Of a stretch of 64,000 bases of DNA, positions 25,024-34,150 are shown in pieces. Position numbers and translations under genes: made by a program. The notes under the pieces were generated by a model. That model did no database searches, had not been told where the DNA came from, and saw only the letters and a program-made list of their open reading frames with translations. The stretch is from Micromonospora echinofusca (GTDB lineage: Bacteria > Actinomycetota > Actinomycetes > Mycobacteriales > Micromonosporaceae): positions 3,364,501 to 3,428,500 of the forward strand of contig NZ_LT607733.1 of NCBI RefSeq assembly GCF_900091445.1. Direction: 5' to 3'. Numbering within the stretch: position 1 is the first letter of the stretch; every line of letters begins with the position of its first letter.

Positions 25024-28000
25024 TCAGCGGGGGGCGCCGCGGCCGGGCAGGTCGGCGAGGCGGGGCCGGTCGCCGTCGCGGAGGCGTCGCCAGGCCCGCC
25101 GGTAGAGTTCCGCGGCCGGTTCGAACGGCACGGTCACCCCGAGCGCGGCCGTGCCGTCGGGGGCGAGGTCGAACAGGGCCAACTTCCAGCCCTCGATCGG
25201 CACCTGCCCGGCGCCGCGCTCCAGCCACGGGCCGGGCAGGAACAGCGACCGGCCGGCCCGGGACCGGCTGGCCTCGACGACCAGGTCGGTGCCGGCCAGT
25301 TCGGCGCGGGCCGCCTTCAGCCGGGCCGGCTTCCAGCCCGTCCACCTCGCCGTGTTGCGGTCGGTCGGGTCGGGCATGGCCAGCAGCATCAGGTACGCCG
25401 CCGCCGCGTCGGCGCCCAGGGCGTGCTCCCCGGCGACCTCGGCGACCAGGTCGGGCACCGACCGCGTCGGGTCCTGCGGCCACCAGGTCCCGTCCGCCGT
25501 CCGCTCGCCACCGTCGGGCTCCCCCGCGTCGGCGAGCAGCGCCGCGAAGCGCGGGTCGCGCACCAGCCGCAGCGCCACCTCCACCGGGTACGGCTTGGCC
25601 ACGTCCCTGCGCAGCGCCGGCAGGTACGGGTCCGTGCCGTCGGCGTCGAGCAGCTCCGGCCGCAGCGCGGGCGACGGTCGGCTGTCGTGGGTGGACAGCA
25701 CGATGGCGCCGTAGCGTTCCCAGCCCGGGCCCGTCTCCGACGGGGTGCCCGCCACCTGCCGGAACTCGGGCAGGTAGACGTACTGCTCCAGGTCGAGCAG
25801 GAGGTCGGGGTTGGCCAGCCGGTCCCGGATCGCGGCGAGCGCGGCCGGCAGCGCGGCCCGGCACGGGTCACCGGCCGGCGTGTGGTGGGCTACCCAGGCC
25901 GCCAGTGCGACCGTGGAGCGCAGCACGTGGCCGGTGAAGCCCGCCGTGCGGTTGTCGACCGGCCGCACCCGGTCGCCTCTGAACTCGAAGGCCAGGTCGG
26001 TGCTCAACTCGGCCGAGCGGGCCGGGTCGAGCAGCGCCGGCAACGCCTTCGCGGGCGCCCACCCGGTGCGGATGGCGCGGGTCGCCTCGGCGAGCAGCTG
26101 TTCGGGCACGACCACCCGGCGCCCCAGGGCGGCGTTCCACACCGCCGCGGCTGCGGCCACGTCCGGTCCGTCGGTCCACAGCCGGGCCGGGTCGGCCGGC
26201 AGCAGCGCCGAGACCACGGCCCGGCGCAGTGCCGGCCTGGCCTCCCGCAGCACCCCGAAGGCCAGCTTGACCTCCCCGACCTGCCTGATCCCGAGCGCCT
26301 TGCGCAGCTCGGTCGGGACGGTGCCGGCCGAGTCCGCGTACGGCAGGCCGGCCAGCACGAGCTTCGCGGCGGTGGGGGTGATGCCGGTCAGCTCGGCGAA
26401 CCGCTCGGCCGCCTCGGGCCGCCACGGCAGCGGGCCGCGTGCGGCCCACTCGGTGCGGAAGCCGGCCAGCCAGCCGGTCGGCCGTTCGTCACCGACCGGC
26501 TCCGAGGAGTGCACCGTGTACGGCTCCGGCACGGCGAAGACGCCGGCCGGGTCGTGGTGCAGCGCGTCGAAGAAGTAGCCGGTGGCCGTGCCGCTGGAGT
26601 TGAGCACGGCGAGGAACGCCCCGTCGGGCAGCGGCAGGATGCCCGGCCGGGGGTAGCGGCGCGAGCCGTCGGGGTTCTTCAGGTCGTCGTCCAGCAGGTG
26701 CAGCCTGCACCGGCGCCACCGCCCCGGCTCGGCCGCCGCGCTCAGGTCGAGCCCGTCCAGCTCCGTGAGCAGGGCGGCCAGCGTCTCCCGGTGCTCGTCG
26801 GGGGTGACCGCCGCGACGGCCCGGTAGGCGACGGCGGCGACGCCGTCGAGCAGCGACCACCAGTTCAGGGTGGACGGCAGCGACGGCCCGTCCAGGTGCA
26901 GCCGTACGGCGGGCTCGACCCCGCCGGTGGCGGAGCACTGGATGGCGAACGCCCGGAACTGGGTGAAGGTCGAGGTCGCGGTGCCCGCCCCGTGGACCGA
27001 GCCGCGCAGCCCGTCCAGCGCCGCGCTGAGCTGCCTGTCGGTGGGTCCGGCCGCGGCGGCCGGCGGCGCCACGGCGACGGGCGCGGCCAACGCCCTGGTG
27101 AGCCGCTCGGTCACCGCGTCCAGGTCGGTACGCACCCGGGCGGCCAGCCGCAGCGCCCCGGCCACCCCGGCGAGCAGGGCGTCGTGGCCGATCGCCGGCA
27201 GCGTCGAGCGGACCAGCTCGACCAGCGCGTCGGTGTCGTCCCCGTCGATGGCCGGTGCAGCCCCGCCGGTGCCGACCATGGACGCCGGGACGGCGACGGG
27301 CAGACCGGTGATCGCCTGCGTGGCGGCGGTCGACCCGGATCGCGTCGCCGCGCGGGCCGCGGCCCGCGCGGCCTCTTCCGCCAGGGCGGCGCGCCGCTCG
27401 TCGACCGCGACCTTGAGCAGTGCGGCGGCGGTCTCCCGGTCCATCCGGCGCAGGGTGGTGGAGCCAGCCGGGTCCCGGGGCAGCAGGTGCCCGACGAACG
27501 CCTGCGGCGGCAGCGGCACGGCGTCGGGGTGGTAGTCGCGGCTGGCCGGCGGTCCGGGGACCGCCGACGCCACCCCGTCCGGGTCGAGCAGGACGAACCC
27601 CTTGAGTACGGCCCGCGGCCGGTCGTCGCCGGGCAGCACCAGCGCCGCGATCGGCTCCTGCCCCGCAGCCACGGTGACCGTACGGCCGGCGAGGTCGTCG
27701 CCGCGTACCGAGCCGTCCGGCAGGGTGACCACCCGCCAGCCGAGCAGACCGTCCACGGGGACCGCTGCCGGGGTTGCCCCCTCGGACAGGGCCGGGCGCA
27801 GCCAGCTGGCCGGCTCCCGCAGCTGGCTGCCGTCGACCGGGAGCTCCGCCAGGAACCGGGGCAGGCCGCGCCCGCCGTGGGTGTTGGCGACCGGGTCGTA
27901 CTCGCGCCAGCCGTACGTGTCGTCGTCCTCGCTGTGCCGGTAGACCCAGTGGTCGGTGCCGTCGGTGATGACCGGCAGCTCGGACGGCACGGCGGTGTCA

Positions 28001-30057
28001 CCGGCGTGCAGGACGCCGTCGCCGGTGGTCCGTCCGCCGCCCGCCAGCGGCAGGGTGATCCCCTTCCCGCGTGGCTGGCTGCCGTGGTGGCGGCCCTGGA
28101 GGGGCTGCGGTTCACCGGGCGCCGAGTGCCAGTAGCCGCGCAGGTCGTAGTCGAGCGCCTTGGAACGCCAGTAGACCAGCAGGTGGCCGGCGACGTAGTG
28201 GTAGCCGGGCTGGCCCCACATGTCGTTGGCCGGGATGCGCAGGTCGTGGCGGAGCACGATGCCCTCGTCGCCAATCACGCGCACCGTGGTCGGCCCGGCC
28301 AGGATCACGTACGGCCAGGCCTCCTGCCGGGCGACCTCGACCCGGCGGTCGCCGCCGGTCACCTCCTGCCAGGCCAGCTCCCAGTCCGGCCAGCCCAGCT
28401 CGTCGACGAGGCCGCCGCGCAGGGCGCGGGCGACGTGCTCGGCGAGATCGACGCCCAGGGCCTGCCCGAGGTCGCCGCCCGCGCCGGCCTCGCCGACGAC
28501 GTCGGGGACGAGCCGCAGCGCCTCGACCGGGATCCTGCCCAGCCAGTCCACCGACGCCGGCAGGTACGGCAGCCCGGCGGTGAACCGGGCGCGGATCCGC
28601 TCCCGCAGCCAGTCGGTCAGCAGCGGCCGGACGCCCGGCGTGTCGACCATCCGGCGCAGCGCCGGTTGCTGGTCGTCGAGCTGGTCGAGGCCCCGGCGCA
28701 GGGCGGCGGTGAACCGGTCGTCGCCGGCCACGGCGAGCAGATCCCGCTCTCCCCCACGCTTGACCCAGTTCGCCAGGTCGAGGACGTCGCGCTCCTTGGG
28801 CGGGGTCACCGGCAGGCCGAGGGCGAGCAGCAGGTCGAGCAGTTCCAGGTCGCCGTCGACGTCGAGGCCCTCGCCGCTGCCGGCCAGTTCGATGCGCAGC
28901 CGGTCGGCCATCCGCTCGACGAGCGGGTACAGCTGCGGCAGCCGGCGGTGGTGATGCCCGGAGTTGGCCCGACTCACGAAGCGGCGTAGCCAGCCGACGG
29001 AGCCGTCGCGCGGGCGGGCCGCCTCCGGCACGTCCGGGTCGCACAGGCCGGTGAGCGCGCCGGTGTCGGTGAGCAGGGCCAGCCAGGTGACCAGGTCGTC
29101 GCGGTCGGCGGGCATCAGGTCGAGCAGGCTGCCGCGGACCGCCGGGTCGCGCCCGGCCAGCGCCGTCACGGCCGGCAGGTGCGCCTTCCACCAGCCGGCC
29201 GGTGCCTCGGCGGCCACCGGCAGCCGGAGCAGCTCGGTCAGGTAGGCGTCCGCCCGGTCGGCGACGGCGGCAGCGGCCTTGCCGGCGGCTCTGGTGGCCG
29301 TGCGGACCAGGCGGTTCACCGCGGTGGCCGACTGGGTGGACGGGACCACCCCGGCGGCCGCGGCCCGCAGCGCCAGCCGGCAGAAGCGGTCCAGCGCCTC
29401 GTCGGCCGGCAACTGGGCGGACAACTCCTTCGCGTAGCCGGCCAGCGCGGTCGCGGACACCACCTTGGCCGACGCGAACTCCACGTAGACCTCGTCCAGC
29501 CGGTGCAGGTCGACCGGCAGGCCGTGCTGCGCCTCCGCCTTGCGCGCCTTGTTGAACAACTGCGTGGCGTACGCGTCCTGCCCGGCGGCCAGGAACACCC
29601 GCGCCGCCTGCTCGAAGAACGTCGGCAGGAAGTGCGGCAGCGTACGGGCGAACCGGTCGGCGATGCCCTGGTGGGCGTCCAGGGCGGCCTTGGGACGCGA
29701 GCGCACCTGCTTGGCCAGCTTCTGCAACTCCGGCACCACCGCCAACGCGTGCCGGCCGTCCGCCGGGTGGTGCACCAGCACCCATTCCGGGAAGGCCAAC
29801 GGGCGGCGGGGGCCCAGCCCGACGACGACCGGCTCGGCGCCCGGCGCCAGGCCGAGGAACTCGAGGGCGATGTCCTCGCCCTCGCCGAGCGCGGCGTCGA
29901 CCAGGCGCACCACCGGCCGGTCGTCGAGGGCCGGGTGCCGGTAGGTGCGGGCGGTCAGGGGCACCGCCCGCTCCCCCGCCCCGGCGGTGTCGGTCGGCAG
30001 CACCGCGCCGGCGGTCAGCACGCTTTCTGCCGAATGCTCGTCCGCGGTCGTGGTCAT
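25024..30057 (-). CDS. Very large protein of unknown function in the MoxR/VWA operon
   Basis: 1,677 residues, no recognised enzymatic motif, no signal or transmembrane segment. Residues 1-560 are mostly alpha-helical, perhaps a solenoid (for example PHFLPTFFEQAARVFLAAGQ, DAYATQLFNKARKAEAQ). Residues about 590-850 are beta-rich with Trp/Tyr-rich signatures (HYVAGHLLVYWRSKALDYD; DGTDHWVYRHSEDDDTYG). An Ala-rich helical stretch lies near 885-1010, and a mixed C-terminal half follows. Start ATG 30057, or GTG 30066 which overlaps the upstream stop as GTGA. Likely a scaffold or target-recognition subunit. This is inferred from context only. Confidence 0.8.
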   Translation of the reverse strand: MTTTADEHSAESVLTAGAVLPTDTAGAGERAVPLTARTYRHPALDDRPVVRLVDAALGEGEDIALEFLGLAPGAEPVVVGLGPRRPLAFPEWVLVHHPADGRHALAVVPELQKLAKQVRSRPKAALDAHQGIADRFARTLPHFLPTFFEQAARVFLAAGQDAYATQLFNKARKAEAQHGLPVDLHRLDEVYVEFASAKVVSATALAGYAKELSAQLPADEALDRFCRLALRAAAAGVVPSTQSATAVNRLVRTATRAAGKAAAAVADRADAYLTELLRLPVAAEAPAGWWKAHLPAVTALAGRDPAVRGSLLDLMPADRDDLVTWLALLTDTGALTGLCDPDVPEAARPRDGSVGWLRRFVSRANSGHHHRRLPQLYPLVERMADRLRIELAGSGEGLDVDGDLELLDLLLALGLPVTPPKERDVLDLANWVKRGGERDLLAVAGDDRFTAALRRGLDQLDDQQPALRRMVDTPGVRPLLTDWLRERIRARFTAGLPYLPASVDWLGRIPVEALRLVPDVVGEAGAGGDLGQALGVDLAEHVARALRGGLVDELGWPDWELAWQEVTGGDRRVEVARQEAWPYVILAGPTTVRVIGDEGIVLRHDLRIPANDMWGQPGYHYVAGHLLVYWRSKALDYDLRGYWHSAPGEPQPLQGRHHGSQPRGKGITLPLAGGGRTTGDGVLHAGDTAVPSELPVITDGTDHWVYRHSEDDDTYGWREYDPVANTHGGRGLPRFLAELPVDGSQLREPASWLRPALSEGATPAAVPVDGLLGWRVVTLPDGSVRGDDLAGRTVTVAAGQEPIAALVLPGDDRPRAVLKGFVLLDPDGVASAVPGPPASRDYHPDAVPLPPQAFVGHLLPRDPAGSTTLRRMDRETAAALLKVAVDERRAALAEEAARAAARAATRSGSTAATQAITGLPVAVPASMVGTGGAAPAIDGDDTDALVELVRSTLPAIGHDALLAGVAGALRLAARVRTDLDAVTERLTRALAAPVAVAPPAAAAGPTDRQLSAALDGLRGSVHGAGTATSTFTQFRAFAIQCSATGGVEPAVRLHLDGPSLPSTLNWWSLLDGVAAVAYRAVAAVTPDEHRETLAALLTELDGLDLSAAAEPGRWRRCRLHLLDDDLKNPDGSRRYPRPGILPLPDGAFLAVLNSSGTATGYFFDALHHDPAGVFAVPEPYTVHSSEPVGDERPTGWLAGFRTEWAARGPLPWRPEAAERFAELTGITPTAAKLVLAGLPYADSAGTVPTELRKALGIRQVGEVKLAFGVLREARPALRRAVVSALLPADPARLWTDGPDVAAAAAVWNAALGRRVVVPEQLLAEATRAIRTGWAPAKALPALLDPARSAELSTDLAFEFRGDRVRPVDNRTAGFTGHVLRSTVALAAWVAHHTPAGDPCRAALPAALAAIRDRLANPDLLLDLEQYVYLPEFRQVAGTPSETGPGWERYGAIVLSTHDSRPSPALRPELLDADGTDPYLPALRRDVAKPYPVEVALRLVRDPRFAALLADAGEPDGGERTADGTWWPQDPTRSVPDLVAEVAGEHALGADAAAAYLMLLAMPDPTDRNTARWTGWKPARLKAARAELAGTDLVVEASRSRAGRSLFLPGPWLERGAGQVPIEGWKLALFDLAPDGTAALGVTVPFEPAAELYRRAWRRLRDGDRPRLADLPGRGAPR

Positions 30058-30062
30058 CGCGC

Positions 30063-30920
30063 TCACGCCTTCTTCCCCGTTCCGGTCACGGCGCCGGACA
30101 GGGCCGTCGCCATCCGCATTCCTTCCGACCAGGCCACCGGCCCGACCTCGGTCAACCGCAGCGTCGGGCCGTCCACGACCGCCCAGGAGAGGGTGCCCAG
30201 GGTCGCCTCGGAGTCCCAGTAGTCCTCGTCGAACCACAGGGCGGCCTCGACGGTGCGGCCGGCCTCCCAGACGCGGCACCTGATCTGCGAGCCGGAGACC
30301 CGGAAGCCGAGCGTGGCGGCCCGGACGGCCAGCCGGTTGGGGACCTTGGTGCCGCGGAAGTCGGCGACCGTGGTGTCCCGCGCCCTGAGGTCGTCGGGCT
30401 TGTCCCAGGTGCCCCGGTGCAACTGCTCGATGCGCTGGGTCACGTCCAGTTCGTCGGCGAACTCGCGCAGGTCGGGCAGGTCGGGCAGGCGCACCGGGTG
30501 AGGCAGCGTGGCGGTCGCCGGCGAGAGCCGGACGGTGTCGCCGTCGAGGTTGACCACGCGCAGGTCGCCGCCGTCGGTGACGTCGCGCAGGAAGCCCGTC
30601 TCGGCCAGGTCGTCCCCGAGCACCACGAGGTCGCGCAGCGCGTGCTGCCAGGCCGGGTCCGGCCAGACGCGGGCCAGCAGCGCGGTCGGCACCGGCAGCG
30701 AGGACACCACCCAGGCGTCGACCCGGGCCAGGCACTCGGCGCCGTGCCGGTCCAGCCACTGGGCGAGCTGACGCAGCCGGTCCACCTCGGGGGCGTCACG
30801 CAGCACCTTCGGCAGAGTCTTCAGTGGACGGCCGCCGGCGCGCGGGCCGGTGGACCGGGCCGCCACCTTTCCGTCCACGAGAGAGATCTCGTACGAGTCC
30901 CCCACCGGTAGCCAGGCCAT
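30063..30920 (-). CDS. DUF4132-like protein (MolR/YehI-related), first gene of the operon
   Basis: 285 residues. It begins MAWLPVGDSYEISLVDGKVA and holds the segment RPLKTLPKVLRDAPEVDRLRQ plus WLDRHGAECLARVDAWVVSSLPVPTALLARVWPDPAWQHALRD, typical of the DUF4132 domain found in YehI/MolR and in short actinobacterial proteins. The family function is unknown. ATG 30920 has GGAGGG 8 bases upstream. It ends at 30063, coupled to the 1,677-residue protein. Confidence 0.75.
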   Translation of the reverse strand: MAWLPVGDSYEISLVDGKVAARSTGPRAGGRPLKTLPKVLRDAPEVDRLRQLAQWLDRHGAECLARVDAWVVSSLPVPTALLARVWPDPAWQHALRDLVVLGDDLAETGFLRDVTDGGDLRVVNLDGDTVRLSPATATLPHPVRLPDLPDLREFADELDVTQRIEQLHRGTWDKPDDLRARDTTVADFRGTKVPNRLAVRAATLGFRVSGSQIRCRVWEAGRTVEAALWFDEDYWDSEATLGTLSWAVVDGPTLRLTEVGPVAWSEGMRMATALSGAVTGTGKKA

Positions 30921-31159
30921 CAGGAACACCCTCCGCAGTGGCAGAACAGCCAGATTTCGTGAGGAATCGGCCGTGATCGACAACGAGGGCACGCTAACAG
31001 TAGTGACCGACACGACAGCGACCCATCGGCCGAGCAGCCGAGGCGGGGTCGGGGGGGAAGAGGACGGCGCGGCTCGCGGAAGCCGCAGGTCCGGCGTGCC
31101 GGAGCGCGCGGCGCAGGGCCGACGGCAGCCCCGGCGGGAGCCCACGGTGATGACCTAGG

Positions 31160-31545
31160 TCACACGGCGACCGGATGCGTCGAGATCGCCGAACTGGTCG
31201 GCAGGCTCGCGGGCCTGGACGGCGCTTCGAGGACCTGCGAACCGTCTACGTTCCGCACGCCGAGACCAGCAGTCCACGCGGCGTCCTGCGCGGCATCGAC
31301 GACATCGTCGACGTCGTGCGGCGCACCAGCCCGGAGCACGAGGCGACGCAGCACTTCAACACCGACGTGGTGGTGGATCTCGACGGCGACCATGCCGACG
31401 TCAGCACCCATCAGCTCGTCTACTTCTCCCACCAGGGCGAGGCGCCGCACCGGGCGGCCGGCGTCCAGGCCCGGTACACCGCCGTACGGACACCGGCCGG
31501 CTGGCGATTGCGCGGGCTGAGATCTCGCCGCGCTGGCGACACGTC
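31160..31545 (+). pseudogene. Frameshifted NTF2-like (SnoaL-type) gene remnant
   Basis: One frame reads EIAELVGRLAG at 31182-31214. The next frame then reads RFEDLRTVYVPHAETSSPRG, GIDDIVDVVRR, ATQHFNTDVVVDL, VQARYTAVRTPAGWRLRGLR. Joined, they form a SnoaL-like domain, with a one-base loss between 31184 and 31223. There is no acceptable start, and the end runs past the usual length without conservation. Read as a broken gene, unless the shift is a sequencing error. Confidence 0.6.
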
Positions 31546-31640
31546 TCGTGATCGCAGCGGTAGGCCGACAGTCGCGACGCGAGCGGTGCTCTGGCGGGAC
31601 GGCAGCGGTCGCCCGCCGCCGTCCCGGCGGAACCGTCGGC

Positions 31641-31937
31641 TCAGCAGGTGGTGTTGCCGGCCGGCACCCAGCCGTCCACGGACGGGTGCTCGGCGCCGTG
31701 ACCGTAGATCCAGACGTCGTCGTCGACGGCCCAGACCTGACCGTGCCAGCGGAACCCGCGCCCGGCGGTCAGGGTGAGCAGCACGTGGCTGTGCGGCGCG
31801 GCGCGCAGCCAGGTGTTCTCGCGGAGGTTGCAGACGATGCCCCACGCGTCGCTCGCCGAGGCCGGCGCGGCGGGCACGGCCGAACCGGAAAGAACGACGG
31901 TCACGACCGTCAGTGCGTGCAGGAGCCGGCGTTTCAC
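31641..31937 (-). CDS. Small exported SH3-like protein
   Basis: 98 residues from GTG 31937 (VKRRLLHALTVVTVVLSGSA), a Sec signal peptide with an AxA site at about 23-27, then a domain of about 70 residues: VCNLRENTWLRAAPHSHVLLTLTAGRGFRWHG...GYVPAGNTTC-like end. The layout (short strands, WLR.AP.., GWVPAGN) matches bacterial SH3 domains that bind cell wall. GAGAGG lies about 6 bases before the start. Two cysteines near both ends may form a disulfide. Longer starts are not credible. Confidence 0.7.
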   Translation of the reverse strand: MKRRLLHALTVVTVVLSGSAVPAAPASASDAWGIVCNLRENTWLRAAPHSHVLLTLTAGRGFRWHGQVWAVDDDVWIYGHGAEHPSVDGWVPAGNTTC

Positions 31938-32051
31938 TCGTGTCCTCTCGACAATGGACGATGACGGACTCCGATTGTGGTCGATGCCCGGTCCCGACGC
32001 CACGGGAGGCCTCCTCGGGTGAACGGCCCGTGGTCGAAGCGACGGCGGCGG

Positions 32052-32690
32052 TCAGCCGGCGGGACGTCGCGGGTCGGGGTGCCGACCGGCGAACGCCTGC
32101 AACAGGGTCGTGACCGCGACGGTGAGGTCCGCACGGTTCGCGGCCGTACCGGGTGGCGGCGCGGTGCGCGCGCCCGCGCCGGCCAGCCGGTCGAAGAGCA
32201 GACCGTCGATGCAGGCGACGAGATGGTCGCCGGCCTGCCCGGGGTGCCGGGCGCCGGCGGCCGCCAGCATCGCCCTCGACTGCGCGCGCGATGCGTCGCC
32301 GTACGCGAGGATCGTCCGGAGTTCCGGGCGGTGCGTGGCCTCCAGCAGGCAGGCGTAGCGGGCGAGCGTGCGGTTGCGGGCGGTGCTCATCCACCGATCG
32401 AGCAGGGCGGCGATGCCGCCGGCCACCGCGACGACGTCGTCCGGCGCGAGTTCCGGGAGGTTTTCCCCGGCCGGCACCCCGGCGGCTTCCAGGTCGGCCC
32501 GGTCGAGGTCGGCGAGTCGGCGCACCACCGCTTCGATGAGCGCTGCGCGGGTGCGGAAGTACGCGGACGTGGTGCCCTGCGGCAGCCCGGCCCGCGCGTC
32601 GACGGCGCGGTGGGTGAGCCCGCGCATGCCGAGTTCGGCGAGTACGTCGATCGCGGCGTCGGTCAGGACCGCGAACCGGTCGGTCGGCAC
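32052..32690 (-). CDS. TetR family transcriptional repressor
   Basis: 212 residues. N-terminal HTH: ILTDAAIDVLAELGMRGLTHRAVDARAGLPQGTTSAYFRTRAALI, the TetR DNA-binding pattern. The C-terminal ligand domain is all-helical and ends LLQAFAGRHPDPRRPAG. GTG 32690 is supported by AAGGAGGTG about 10 bases upstream. It is divergent from the FAD monooxygenase and a perfect palindrome lies between them, so it most likely represses both genes until a substrate-like ligand appears. Confidence 0.9.
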   Translation of the reverse strand: MPTDRFAVLTDAAIDVLAELGMRGLTHRAVDARAGLPQGTTSAYFRTRAALIEAVVRRLADLDRADLEAAGVPAGENLPELAPDDVVAVAGGIAALLDRWMSTARNRTLARYACLLEATHRPELRTILAYGDASRAQSRAMLAAAGARHPGQAGDHLVACIDGLLFDRLAGAGARTAPPPGTAANRADLTVAVTTLLQAFAGRHPDPRRPAG

Positions 32691-32726
32691 GGCGTCGCCA
32701 CCTCCTTCCAGGGCGGTAGTATCTCT

Positions 32727-32742
32727 TTCTACACCTGTAGAA
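32727..32742. promoter_or_regulatory. TetR-type operator
   Basis: TTCTACACCTGTAGAA is a perfect 7-2-7 palindrome whose right arm runs into the AAGGAG ribosome site of the monooxygenase gene. It lies 36 bases from the regulator's start. Position and symmetry fit steric repression of the divergon. Confidence 0.75.
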
Positions 32743-32751
32743 GGAGCGGCG

Positions 32752-33888
32752 ATGACGCGGACGGCAGTGGTGGTCGGAGCCGGCATCGGCGGGCTGGGCG
32801 CGGCCATCGGCCTGCACCGCGCGGGCTGGCGGGTGACGGTGCTCGAACGTGCCGCCACCTTCCGCCCGGTCGGGGCGGGACTGGTCCTGCAAGCGAACGG
32901 GCTGCGCTGCCTGGACGCGCTGGGCCTCGGCACAGCCGTACGGCAGCGGGGCCGCGCCGACGTCTCCGGCGGCACCCGCAGAGCCGACGGCCGGTGGCTG
33001 GCCCGCATCGGGCCCGGCGAGCTTGCCCGCGCGCTCGGCACACCCGCCGTCGGCATCCACCGCGCCGCCCTGCACGAGATCCTGCTCGGCGCGCTGCCGG
33101 ACGGCGTCGTGCTGACCGGCGCCGAGGTCCGCGCCGTCACCACGGACGGCGAGGTGAGCTACCAGGGCCGGGACGGAGCGGCCCGGACGAGCGCCGATCT
33201 CGTGATCGGCGCGGACGGCATCCACAGCACGGTGCGCGGACTGCTCTGGCCGGAGGCCGCCGCCCCCGCCCCCATCGGCGTGACCGCCTGGCGCGGGGTG
33301 ACCCCGACCTGGGACGGCGAGCTCGTCGTCGCGATCAGCTGGGGCCGGGGCGCCGAGTTCGGCATGGTGCCGCTCACCGATGGCCGCGTCTACTGGTTCG
33401 CCTCCGTCAACGCCGCGCCCGGCGCGCTGGGCGGCGACGAGCTGGCCCGGGTGCGCGAGCGGTTCGGCGGCTGGCACGATCCGATCCCCGCCCTCATCGC
33501 CGCGACCGGCACCGTCCTGCGGGACGACCTCGCATGCCTGGACGAACCCCTGACGACGTACGTCAAGGGCCGGGTCGTCCTGATCGGCGACGCGGCGCAC
33601 GCGATGACACCCAACCTCGGCCAGGGCGCCAACCAGGCGCTGGAGGACGCCGTCGTGCTCGCCTCCGTCGCCAGCCGCCCGGACGGGCCCCTCGCCTACG
33701 ACCGGCGGCGCCGCCCGCGCAGCCAACGGGTGGCGAGGGCGTCGCGCGCCGTCGGCCGCTTCGGTCAGCAACTGGAGAACCCCGTCGCCGTGGCGGCCCG
33801 CGACGCCGTCCTGCGCCTCACCCCGCCCCGGCTGGCGCTGCGCTCGATGGCCCGCTACGCCGACTGGCGTCCGCCGTCGCTCGGCTGA
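32752..33888 (+). CDS. FAD-dependent monooxygenase (PHBH/UbiH-like)
   Basis: 378-residue aromatic-ring-type hydroxylase. N-terminal dinucleotide fold VVVGAGIGGLGAAIGLHRAGWRVTVLER, the DG motif ADLVIGADGIHSTVRG at about 140-155 and the second FAD motif VVLIGDAAHAMTPNLGQGANQALEDA at about 280-305. Class A flavoprotein hydroxylases use NAD(P)H and O2. The substrate is not readable. ATG 32752 follows AAGGAG. Controlled with the divergent TetR gene by the palindrome upstream. Confidence 0.93.
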   Translation: MTRTAVVVGAGIGGLGAAIGLHRAGWRVTVLERAATFRPVGAGLVLQANGLRCLDALGLGTAVRQRGRADVSGGTRRADGRWLARIGPGELARALGTPAVGIHRAALHEILLGALPDGVVLTGAEVRAVTTDGEVSYQGRDGAARTSADLVIGADGIHSTVRGLLWPEAAAPAPIGVTAWRGVTPTWDGELVVAISWGRGAEFGMVPLTDGRVYWFASVNAAPGALGGDELARVRERFGGWHDPIPALIAATGTVLRDDLACLDEPLTTYVKGRVVLIGDAAHAMTPNLGQGANQALEDAVVLASVASRPDGPLAYDRRRRPRSQRVARASRAVGRFGQQLENPVAVAARDAVLRLTPPRLALRSMARYADWRPPSLG

Positions 33889-34150
33889 GAGCGCGCCCGC
33901 GGGCCGCCCGGCAGGGGCGACGGACGGGCGGGGCGGGCGAGGCAGCCGGGCCGATGGGCGGGGGTGCCGACGGACGGTCGCGCCGAGGGCCGTTGCGCGG
34001 CATTCGCCAGGTTGATGCGAACCCCCGTCATCTGACATCGGCCGACAAACACAGTCGTATTTATTCTCGTCGATCGCGCTCCGTATGGGTGTCCACCGCC
34101 CACGCCGCCATACCGGGGCGCGCGGCGATTCCCCACCTCCGGGAGGAAAT

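Noticed and set aside
24919..28989. 1,356-codon open frame on the plus strand
   Set aside because: Antisense of the 1,677-residue gene. No family, no ribosome site, and codon bias belongs to the other strand.
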